Shown piece by piece: positions 1 through 5,869 of a stretch of 11,078 nucleotides of DNA (its first letter is position 1; every line of letters begins with the position of its first letter). A program made the position numbers and the translations under genes. The notes under the pieces are model-generated. The model did no database searches. It was not told the origin of the DNA and worked only from the letters and a program-made list of their open reading frames with translations. The DNA comes from Oscillospiraceae bacterium (lineage in GTDB: Bacteria > Bacillota_A > Clostridia > Oscillospirales > Oscillospiraceae), in contig SVLG01000064.1 in assembly GCA_015068055.1 (NCBI GenBank), forward strand, positions 1 to 11,078, given 5' to 3'.

Positions 1-490
1 TGTACTCGGAGTTGGAGCTGATCTTGATGGAGACGGCGCCGGTGCGCGGCTCGATGCGGGAGACGATACCGGTGAGGATCTCATGCTCCTTGCTGGTGAA
101 CTCGTCGTAGATCATGCCCCGCTCGGCCTCGCGGATGCCCTGGATGATGACCTGCTTGGCGGCCTGAGCGGCGATGCGGCCAAACTCCTTGGTGTCCACG
201 GGAATGTTGATCTTGTCGCCCACGCGGGCCTTGGGAGAGTGGAGAAGGGCTTCGTCCAGCGTAAGCTCCAGAGCGGGGTCGTCCACTTCTTCCACCACGT
301 CCATCTCCACGTACATGCTGATGGACTTCTTTTTCTCGTTGACGTCTACAACAATGTTCTCGGCGCACTCGGGGTTGTCGCGCTTGTAGGCGGTCAGCAG
401 AGCCTGCTGGATTTTTTCCAGCATATATTCCTTGGGGATGCCCTTTTCTTTTTCAATCTCGGCTATGGCCAGAAAAAATTCAGCGTTCAT
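1..490 (-). CDS. nusA: Transcription termination/antitermination factor NusA, N-terminal part
   Basis: NusA binds RNA polymerase and modulates pausing, intrinsic termination and antitermination. Only the first 163 codons are in the window; the gene continues past base 1. The visible protein starts MNAEFFLAIAEIEKEKG and has the usual N-terminal polymerase-binding domain, including the segment ALLTAYKRDNP and, near residues 105-125, TKEFGRIAAQAAKQVI, typical of the family. The beginning of the S1 RNA-binding domain follows from about residue 134 (EILTGIVSRIEPRTGAVSI). The ATG at 488-490 is preceded by AAGGAG about 11 bases upstream, a slightly long spacing. It follows rimP by 29 bases with no terminator between, so the two are cotranscribed, the standard arrangement in Firmicutes. 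KH domains and any C-terminal region lie outside the window and cannot be judged. Confidence 0.96.
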   Translation of the reverse strand, partial: MNAEFFLAIAEIEKEKGIPKEYMLEKIQQALLTAYKRDNPECAENIVVDVNEKKKSISMYVEMDVVEEVDDPALELTLDEALLHSPKARVGDKINIPVDTKEFGRIAAQAAKQVIIQGIREAERGMIYDEFTSKEHEILTGIVSRIEPRTGAVSIKISSNSEY

Positions 491-519
491 CTTTCAGCGA
501 ACTCCTTATTATCGTATTC

Positions 520-975
520 TTAAAACTCTACGCGCAGCCGTACCTGTGCCACCTGCGCCTTATCAAAAGAGACGGCCTCGCCGTTGATCTCCAGAGTGAC
601 AGCTCCGTTATCGTAGCCGACGAGCTTTCCGACATGGCTCTTGGCACCGTTTACGGGCTGATAGTGCTTCACTTCGACCAGAGCGCCCATATAGCGCTCA
701 AAGTCACCCGGCCGCTTAAGTTCGCGCTCGGCTCCGGCGGAACTGACCTCGAAAACATAGGCCTCCTGAATGGGATCGGCCTCGTCCAGCAAAGGATCCA
801 TCGTGCGGGACATGGCCTCGCAGTCGTTGATGGAAACGCCGCCTTCTTTATCGATGTAGATGCGCAGATACCACTGCCCGGCTTCCCGGAGATACTCCAC
901 ATCCCAGATTTCCAGCCCCAGCTCCCGCGCAACCGGCTGGGCCAGCTGTGTTACTTTTTCCGTTACTTTGCTCAT
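520..975 (-). CDS. rimP: Ribosome maturation factor RimP
   Basis: RimP (YlxS/YhbC) assists maturation of the 30S ribosomal subunit. The 151-residue product has the usual family length. The N-terminal domain contains LGLEIWDVEYLREAGQWYLR and IYIDKEGGVSINDCEAMSR (about residues 19-56), then the YVFEVSSAGAERELKRPGDF segment (about 73-92), a hallmark of the family. The C-terminal SH3-like domain covers about residues 93-151. The start ATG at 973-975 has no AGGAGG core; instead GGTGATC, complementary to the part of the 16S rRNA tail next to the core anti-SD, lies two bases before the ATG. This modest site may hold down expression. The gene heads the rimP-nusA operon, with its own promoter and a leader hairpin upstream. 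Confidence 0.96.
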   Translation of the reverse strand: MSKVTEKVTQLAQPVARELGLEIWDVEYLREAGQWYLRIYIDKEGGVSINDCEAMSRTMDPLLDEADPIQEAYVFEVSSAGAERELKRPGDFERYMGALVEVKHYQPVNGAKSHVGKLVGYDNGAVTLEINGEAVSFDKAQVAQVRLRVEF

Positions 976-1018
976 GCGATCACCGTTTTCCAGTTTCTGA
1001 CATTTTATTTACAATCAA

Positions 1019-1045
1019 CAAAAAGAGTGGGTTTGGCCCACTCTT
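1019..1045 (-). terminator. Terminator-like attenuator hairpin in the rimP-nusA leader
   Basis: Read on the minus strand, a perfect 9-bp stem (AAGAGTGGG / CCCACTCTT, arms 1037-1045 and 1023-1031) closes a 5-base loop and runs directly into a short T tract, TTTTTGTTG. It lies between the predicted transcription start (about 1066) and the rimP start codon, so it is inside the operon leader rather than at an operon end. In Bacillus subtilis the equivalent operon is autoregulated by NusA-dependent termination in its leader. I infer the same role here: high NusA would stop transcription at this weak terminator. The short interrupted T tract fits a weak, factor-stimulated terminator. Confidence 0.75.
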
Positions 1046-1072
1046 ACACGGTCATATGCTTGGAACGTGTTC

Positions 1073-1101
1073 AGTATACCATAAAGCTCCGTGGATTGCA
1101 A
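1073..1101 (-). promoter_or_regulatory. Promoter of the rimP-nusA operon
   Basis: On the minus strand TTGCAA (1096-1101) and TATACT (1073-1078) are separated by exactly 17 bases. These match the sigma-A consensus at 4 of 6 and 5 of 6 positions. Transcription would start near 1066, giving a leader of about 90 bases that contains the attenuator hairpin. Its placement between the upstream operon's terminator and rimP supports it. Confidence 0.75.
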
Positions 1102-1164
1102 GCTATTATTTATTATAAAGTAGAGCCGTATAAGGGAGTGAGTTCTCTGTTATTGTGTGGAAAG

Positions 1165-1200
1165 ATTATAAAAATGCCCCCTCATCCGAGGGGGCATTTT
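1165..1200 (-). terminator. Rho-independent terminator of the ftcD-prfA-tsaC/coaE-aminopeptidase operon
   Basis: A perfect 13-bp inverted repeat (1171-1183 and 1188-1200, 4-base loop) with a GC-rich core of CCCCCTC/GAGGGGG ends, on the minus strand, in ATTTTTATAA. It starts two bases after the aminopeptidase stop codon. The A-rich outer stem makes it nearly symmetrical, but the longer T tract is on the minus strand and no plus-strand gene reads into it, so the minus direction is assigned. Confidence 0.92.
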
Positions 1201-1202
1201 GC

Positions 1203-2576
1203 TTAGCGATCCAGATAGAAGCTCCGGACGCCCTTATAGGTCATGTAGCAGTCAAACTTGCTGACAGTTTCGTAAGGGGCATGCATGGAGAGGACGGGAA
1301 CACCGGCATCAATGGTGTCGATGTTGCGGTTGGCCATGAAGAGGGCCACAGTGCCGCCGCCGCCCTGATCCACCTTGCCCAGCTCTGCCATCTGCCAGAC
1401 GACACCGTTGTCGGCAAAGATCTTCCGCAGGGTGCCTACCACCTCGGCGGAAGCGTCGCTGCTGCCGGACTTGCCGCCCCGGCCGGTAAACTTGCAGATA
1501 CCCATGCCGTAGTTGGCCTTGGCGGCGTTGCGCTTCTCGCTGACCTCGGGGAAGAGGGGGTCAAAGGCATTGCAGACGTCGGCGGAGATGCAGAAGCTGT
1601 GGGCGAAGCAATCGCGCAGACGCACATCCTGCACTTCGCAGAGTTCTTCCATGAACCACTCAAAGGCGCTGCTCTGCATACCGGCCACACCCATGGAGCC
1701 GATCTCCTCCTTGTCGGCGAGGATGCAGACGGCGGTGCGCTCGGGATCTTCGATCTCGCAGATGGCGGCCAGCTCTGCAAAGGCGCAGACCCGGTCGTCG
1801 TGGCCGTAGCCGCCGATGAGAGAGCGGTCCAGACCCAGCTCACGGACATCGTGGGCGGGGACGGCTTCCAGCTCGGCAGAGAGAAAGTCCTCCTCGGTAA
1901 TGCCGTAGCGGTCGTGGAGCAGGGAGAGAACGGCCAGCTTCACCCGGTCCTTGCCTTCGTCGGCGTAGGGAATGGAACCGATGAGGAGGCTGAGGTTTTC
2001 GCCCTGCACGATTTCGGAGGCAGTCTTGGCCATCTGATCCTTGCCCAGATGGGGCAGGAGGTCGGTGATCACAAAGCGGGGATCTTCGGCATCCCGGCCG
2101 ATGACCACGTCGATGGTCTCTCCGTCCTTTTTGGTGACCACGCCGTGAAGCTCCAGAGGAATGGTCAGCCACTGGTACTTCTTGACACCGCCGTAGTAGT
2201 GAGTCTTGAAATAGGCAAATTCGCTGTCCTCGTAAAGGGGCAGCTGCTTAAGATCGAGACGGGGGGCGTCCACGTGGGCGGCGGCGATGTTGGCGCCACA
2301 GTCCAGAAGCTCTGTGCCCATGACGGCCAGCATCAGGCCCTTGCCCCGGTTGTTGTAGTAGATCTTGCTGCCGCTTTTGAGATCCATGCCCCGCTGATAG
2401 GCCACAAAACCGTGGGCCTCGGCGTAGGCAATGGCGTCCCGGACGGCTTCCCGCTCGGTGCGGGCGCTGTCCAGAAACTGCATGTACTCGCCGCAGTAGC
2501 GTTCCAGCTCCAGCCGCTCCTCGGTGTCGATGAGGTCATAGCCGTTTTTCTGCTCGTAAAAAAGTTCTTCGCGCAT
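1203..2576 (-). CDS. M18 family zinc aminopeptidase (aspartyl aminopeptidase-like)
   Basis: This 457-residue protein is a cytoplasmic metallo-aminopeptidase of family M18, which removes N-terminal (often acidic) residues from peptides. The dinuclear zinc signature is visible in order: HVDAPRLDLK with H101; YGHDDR with D260, the bridging aspartate position; DKEEIGSMG with the catalytic and ligand glutamates E290/E291; SADVCNAFDP with D333; and MHAPYETVSKFD with H432. Length agrees with bacterial M18 enzymes (about 430-470). The start ATG (2574-2576) has a strong AAGGAGG site seven bases away that overlaps the stop of the preceding tsaC/coaE gene. It is the last gene of the operon, followed at once by a terminator. 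Substrate preference cannot be read from sequence. It is probably a peptide-scavenging enzyme, unrelated functionally to its translation-linked neighbours. Confidence 0.95.
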   Translation of the reverse strand: MREELFYEQKNGYDLIDTEERLELERYCGEYMQFLDSARTEREAVRDAIAYAEAHGFVAYQRGMDLKSGSKIYYNNRGKGLMLAVMGTELLDCGANIAAAHVDAPRLDLKQLPLYEDSEFAYFKTHYYGGVKKYQWLTIPLELHGVVTKKDGETIDVVIGRDAEDPRFVITDLLPHLGKDQMAKTASEIVQGENLSLLIGSIPYADEGKDRVKLAVLSLLHDRYGITEEDFLSAELEAVPAHDVRELGLDRSLIGGYGHDDRVCAFAELAAICEIEDPERTAVCILADKEEIGSMGVAGMQSSAFEWFMEELCEVQDVRLRDCFAHSFCISADVCNAFDPLFPEVSEKRNAAKANYGMGICKFTGRGGKSGSSDASAEVVGTLRKIFADNGVVWQMAELGKVDQGGGGTVALFMANRNIDTIDAGVPVLSMHAPYETVSKFDCYMTYKGVRSFYLDR

Positions 2577-2588
2577 GGTATATCCTCC

Positions 2589-3794
2589 TTATAAAAGCTG
2601 ACGGAAAAGCCTCCGGCAGCTCTCCCTGAATTCTTCTTCGGTGCCGTTGTTGTACAGGAGATGTGTGCAGCTCTCCTTATAGTATTCGTCTTTCTGCTGG
2701 GCGTCTATGCGCAGGGCGGCATATTCTTCCGTGATGCCGTCCCGGGCCATGATCCGTGCCATGCGCTTTTCCCGATCGGCCAGCACGCCGAAGGTAAAGC
2801 AGCATTTTTTGTCCATACCGCTTTCGATCAGCGCCACGGCATCCAGAGCTGCCAGTGTTCCTCCGGCCATGGCGTGTTCTTCCATGAGCCGCTCACATTC
2901 TGCGTCCACGAAGCGGTGGGTGATGGTGTTCAGCTCTGCCAGCGCTGCTTCGTCAGCAAAGACGATGCGACCGAGAGCCTTTCTGTCCAGCTTTCCGTCT
3001 TTGTATACGTTCCCGAAGCGGGCGCAGAGAGCTTCGCGCAGTTCATCGGAGCTTTCCGTCAGCCGGTGGTACACCGCGTCGCAGTCAAGAATCAGCGCGC
3101 CCATCTGCTCCAGCTCCCGCAGCGCCGTGGTCTTGCCGCAGCCGCTGCCGCCGGTGATGCCTACCACAGTCATTCGTTTCCGCAGGGCCTTGGCGATGGC
3201 CTCCCGGGAGAGAGCTCCCTGCCGCAGCACGCGGTAGGGCGTCCGGGACATGTCCAGCAGGGTGGATTCCGTGCCCACCCGGCATTCGCCGCCGTCCAGC
3301 ACCGTCTCGATCTGCCCGCCAAAGTAGCCGAGGACGGTTTCGGCGTTTTTGGGACTGGGCTGGCCGGAAGGGTTGGCCGAAGGCCCGGCCAGCGGCAGAC
3401 CGCAGTCGCGCAGCAGGGCAAGCGTCAGCGGATGATCCGGGCAGCGCAGCCCCACGGTCTCTCCCCCAGCCCGGACGATGTAAGGGACGCAGTCTTTGGC
3501 CGGCAGCACAAGGGTCAGCGGTCCCGGCCAGAATTGTTCGGCCAGATAGCGGGCGGCTTCCGGGATGTTTTTGCAGTAGCGGTCCATGGCTTCGGCGCCG
3601 GGTACCATGAGGGCCAGCGGCTTTACCTCCGGGCGGCCCTTGATCTCATAGAGGGCCTGTACGGCCTTTTCGTCCAGCCCATTGACGCAGAGTCCGTAGA
3701 CGGTCTCTGTGGGTACGGCGGCAAAACCGCCGGAGCGTAAAGCATCGGAGGCGATGGGTATTTCGGAACGGTTTTTGATGACTTTCGTTTCCAC
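2589..3794 (-). CDS. tsaC/coaE: Fusion of threonylcarbamoyl-AMP synthase (TsaC/YrdC/Sua5-type) and dephospho-CoA kinase (CoaE)
   Basis: One uninterrupted 401-residue frame joins two normally separate enzymes. Residues 1 to about 207 are a YrdC/TsaC domain, which makes threonylcarbamoyl-AMP for tRNA t6A37: PTETVYGL (28-35), KGRP (52-55) with K58, PSANPSG (138-144) and GTEST (174-178). Residues from about 208 are CoaE, which phosphorylates dephospho-CoA in the last step of CoA synthesis: VVGITGGSGCGKTT (210-223, P-loop), DCDAVYH (237-243) and ALIESG (321-326). Each half has the full length of the free enzyme. The start is GTG (3792-3794), directly abutting the prfA stop, with AAGGAG inside the last prfA codons. 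An internal ATG at 3171-3173 opens the CoaE half but has no convincing ribosome site, so one bifunctional protein is favoured. No linker of note is visible. Confidence 0.93.
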   Translation of the reverse strand: METKVIKNRSEIPIASDALRSGGFAAVPTETVYGLCVNGLDEKAVQALYEIKGRPEVKPLALMVPGAEAMDRYCKNIPEAARYLAEQFWPGPLTLVLPAKDCVPYIVRAGGETVGLRCPDHPLTLALLRDCGLPLAGPSANPSGQPSPKNAETVLGYFGGQIETVLDGGECRVGTESTLLDMSRTPYRVLRQGALSREAIAKALRKRMTVVGITGGSGCGKTTALRELEQMGALILDCDAVYHRLTESSDELREALCARFGNVYKDGKLDRKALGRIVFADEAALAELNTITHRFVDAECERLMEEHAMAGGTLAALDAVALIESGMDKKCCFTFGVLADREKRMARIMARDGITEEYAALRIDAQQKDEYYKESCTHLLYNNGTEEEFRESCRRLFRQLL

Positions 3795-4850
3795 TTATTT
3801 CTCCTTGAGTCTTGCGGCCTCGTCGGCGGTGAGAAGGGCGTCCATGATCTCGTCCAGCTCGCCGTTCATGACGGCATCCAGCCTGTGCAGGGTGAGGCCG
3901 ATGCGGTGGTCGGTGACGCGGCTCTGGGGAAAGTTATAGGTACGGATGCGCTCGCTGCGGTCGCCGCTGCCCACCTGACTCCTGCGCTCCGCGGCTACGC
4001 TGGCTTCCTGCCGCTGCCGTTCGGCGTCTGCCAGCCGGGAGGCAAGAATGCTCAGAGCCCGGGCCTTGTTTTTATACTGACTGCGCTCATCCTGACATTC
4101 CACCACCGTGCCGGTGGGGAGGTGGGTCACACGGATGGCGCTGGAGGTTTTGTTCACCTTCTGGCCGCCCGCGCCGGAGGAACGGAAGGTGTCGATCTGT
4201 ACGTCGTTCAAGTCCAGTTGAAATTCCTGCTCGTCCGCTTCCGGCAACACGGCCACGGTGCAGGCGCTGGTGTGGATGCGGCCCTGGGTCTCGGTCTCCG
4301 GTACCCGCTGCACCCGGTGGACGCCGCTTTCAAACTTCAGCCGGGAATAAGCACCCTGTCCGTCCACCAGAAAGCTGATCTCCTTGATACCGCCCAGCTC
4401 CGTTTCGTTGATATTGGCGATCTCGGTTTTCCAGCCCCGCTGCTGGGCGTACATGGAGTACATCCGGTAGAGGTCGGCAGCGAAAAGCGCCCCTTCCTCG
4501 CCGCCCACGCCGGCGCGGATTTCCACGATGACGCTGCGGCTGTCCCGGGGGTCTTTGGGGAGAAGGAGTTTTTTGATCTCTTCGGCGCAGTCTTCCAGCG
4601 CGGCGCGGAGAGCGGGCAACTCTTCGCGGGCCAGCTCGCCCAGTTCCGCGTCCTGCAGCATTGCCTCTGCGTCGCTCAGCTGCGCGGTGAGAGTCTTATG
4701 GCGGAGGAAAGCCTCCACCAACGGCTGCAGCTCCGTAAGTTCTTTATTCAGTGCGGCACAGCGCTCTATGTCCGCGTAGGTCTCCGGTTGGGCCAGCTCG
4801 GCCTCTATGCCGCGGTATTTTCTTTCGATTTCCTTTACTTTTTCCAGCAT
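3795..4850 (-). CDS. prfA: Peptide chain release factor 1
   Basis: RF1 recognises UAA and UAG in the ribosomal A site and triggers peptide release. The 351-residue product shows the GGQ catalytic tripeptide (228-230, within RSSGAGGQKVNKTSSAIR) and the RF1-specific codon-reading PxT motif as PET (184-186, within RVPETETQGRIHTS), which separates it from RF2 (SPF). The N-terminal coiled coil covers about residues 1-95, and VEIRAGVGGEEGALFA (109-124) is typical of domain 2. The ATG at 4848-4850 has AAGGA six bases upstream, overlapping the stop of the preceding gene. The downstream tsaC/coaE start touches the prfA stop, so translation is probably coupled. Unlike many Firmicutes, prmC (the methyltransferase acting on the GGQ glutamine) is not adjacent here; tsaC follows prfA directly. 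Confidence 0.97.
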   Translation of the reverse strand: MLEKVKEIERKYRGIEAELAQPETYADIERCAALNKELTELQPLVEAFLRHKTLTAQLSDAEAMLQDAELGELAREELPALRAALEDCAEEIKKLLLPKDPRDSRSVIVEIRAGVGGEEGALFAADLYRMYSMYAQQRGWKTEIANINETELGGIKEISFLVDGQGAYSRLKFESGVHRVQRVPETETQGRIHTSACTVAVLPEADEQEFQLDLNDVQIDTFRSSGAGGQKVNKTSSAIRVTHLPTGTVVECQDERSQYKNKARALSILASRLADAERQRQEASVAAERRSQVGSGDRSERIRTYNFPQSRVTDHRIGLTLHRLDAVMNGELDEIMDALLTADEAARLKEK

Positions 4851-4859
4851 GCGTGTTCC

Positions 4860-5756
4860 TTAAATATGGTATTCCAGTACCTGCGCCACGGAGAAGTCCT
4901 CCAGCTGAAGGTAGTATTCCGCGCAGTCCAGCAGCGCCTGCATGGGCACAATGCCCGTGACCTCGCTGCCCACCACGCCGATGCCGTAGCGTTTTGCCTC
5001 CATTTTTACCAGCTCGAATACGCTGTACATGGAGCTTTTGCTGTAGTCGGTGAGATTCATGGATACCTGAGCGAGGTTGCGGTCTTCCAGCATGATGCCC
5101 AGAGCCTTGACGTAGCGGAGACCGCCGCCCAGATGCCGCACCCGCCGGGCGATGGCCTGAGCGATCTCCACGTTGGAGGTGTTAAGGGTTACATTATAGA
5201 AGATAAGGGGCATCCGCGCACCAATGGCGGTGGCGCCGCCGGTGGGGTGGCAGTGGTCCGGGCCGTAGTCCGGTTTCCATTTGGGGTCTTTCATCTTTTC
5301 AGCCAGACCTTCAAACTGGCCCTTGCGTATGTCGGCCAGATCGATGCGGTGGGGGGCGGTGGCAGATTTTTCATAGAGGTAGAAGGGCTGGCCGAATTTT
5401 TCGGCGGCTTCTTCCGCCACAGCCTTGGCCAGCGCGTCGCAGTCTTCGATGCTGCAGTTGCGCACCGGGATAAAGGGAACTACGTCCACGCAGCCGATGC
5501 GGGGGTGGTTGCCCTCGTGCAGATTCATGTCGATCAGCTCCTGAGCGCAGCCGATGGCTTCCACCATGGCTGTCTTCAGGGGTTCCGGCTCGCCGATGAC
5601 CATGACCACACAGCGGTTATGGTCCGGGTCGGTGGAATAGTCCAAAAGCTTCAGTCCCCGCCTGGCCCGGAAGGCGTCAACGATGCGCTCCACCTTTTTG
5701 AGATCTCTGCCCTCGCTGAAATTCGGTACGGACTGGATCAGAATTTTGTCATCCAT
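4860..5756 (-). CDS. ftcD: Glutamate formimidoyltransferase, stand-alone (copy 1)
   Basis: The family transfers the formimino group of N-formiminoglutamate to tetrahydrofolate, releasing glutamate, the last step of one histidine-degradation route. The 298-residue protein is the transferase unit without the cyclodeaminase domain. Visible hallmarks are VPNFSEGRD (10-18), DPDHNRCV (43-50), NHPRIGCVDVVPF (83-95, with H84 matching the catalytic histidine region of mammalian FTCD), RKGQFEG (144-150), HPTGGATAIGAR (170-181) and LEDRNLAQVSMN (223-234). The frame stays open upstream to 5813, but the ATG at 5754-5756 is chosen because GGAGG lies seven bases before it and the longer start would overlap the promoter. 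It is first in an operon with prfA, an unexpected partner. Copy 2 at 10338 is about 49% identical by hand alignment, so the two are old paralogues or of separate origin. Confidence 0.93.
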   Translation of the reverse strand: MDDKILIQSVPNFSEGRDLKKVERIVDAFRARRGLKLLDYSTDPDHNRCVVMVIGEPEPLKTAMVEAIGCAQELIDMNLHEGNHPRIGCVDVVPFIPVRNCSIEDCDALAKAVAEEAAEKFGQPFYLYEKSATAPHRIDLADIRKGQFEGLAEKMKDPKWKPDYGPDHCHPTGGATAIGARMPLIFYNVTLNTSNVEIAQAIARRVRHLGGGLRYVKALGIMLEDRNLAQVSMNLTDYSKSSMYSVFELVKMEAKRYGIGVVGSEVTGIVPMQALLDCAEYYLQLEDFSVAQVLEYHI

Positions 5757-5783
5757 AGCGGTCCCTCCGGAAGGTTTTTTACC

Positions 5784-5813
5784 ATTATAACAAATGCCTG
5801 CCGCACCTTGCAA
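5784..5813 (-). promoter_or_regulatory. Promoter of the ftcD (copy 1)-prfA operon
   Basis: On the minus strand TTGCAA (5808-5813) is followed after 18 bases by a perfect TATAAT (5784-5789). Transcription would begin near 5777, leaving a leader of about 20 bases before the ATG at 5756. Like the rimP promoter it uses TTGCAA as its -35 box. Its -35 box is only 5 bases from the -35 box of the divergent regulator promoter. Confidence 0.8.
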
Positions 5814-5818
5814 GAGAG

Positions 5819-5847
5819 TTGTCGCGGCGGCTGAAATCTGTTATACT
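5819..5847 (+). promoter_or_regulatory. Promoter of the SARP-like regulator gene
   Basis: TTGTCG (5819-5824) and TATACT (5842-5847) are 17 bases apart, matching consensus at 4 and 5 of 6 positions. Transcription would start near 5854, only about 16 bases before the ATG, leaving just enough room for the AAGGAGGT ribosome site at 5856-5863. No heptamer resembling the TTTGACG repeats before gltS is seen here, so autoregulation by the same motif is not supported. Confidence 0.7.
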
Positions 5848-5869
5848 GTCTTTTTAAGGAGGTGGGCCC

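Noticed and set aside
1155..2594. A 479-codon plus-strand open frame opposite the M18 aminopeptidase
   Set aside because: The minus strand has all M18 zinc motifs and a strong ribosome site. The plus-strand frame starts upstream of the terminator, has no ribosome site and no recognisable domain.
4860..5813. The longer 317-residue start for ftcD copy 1
   Set aside because: The extra 19 residues would be encoded across the promoter's -10 and -35 boxes, and the GGAGG site serves the ATG at 5754-5756.
3885..5834. A 649-codon plus-strand open frame opposite prfA and ftcD copy 1
   Set aside because: It spans two real genes on the other strand and their junction. Composition is typical of an antisense shadow in GC-rich DNA.
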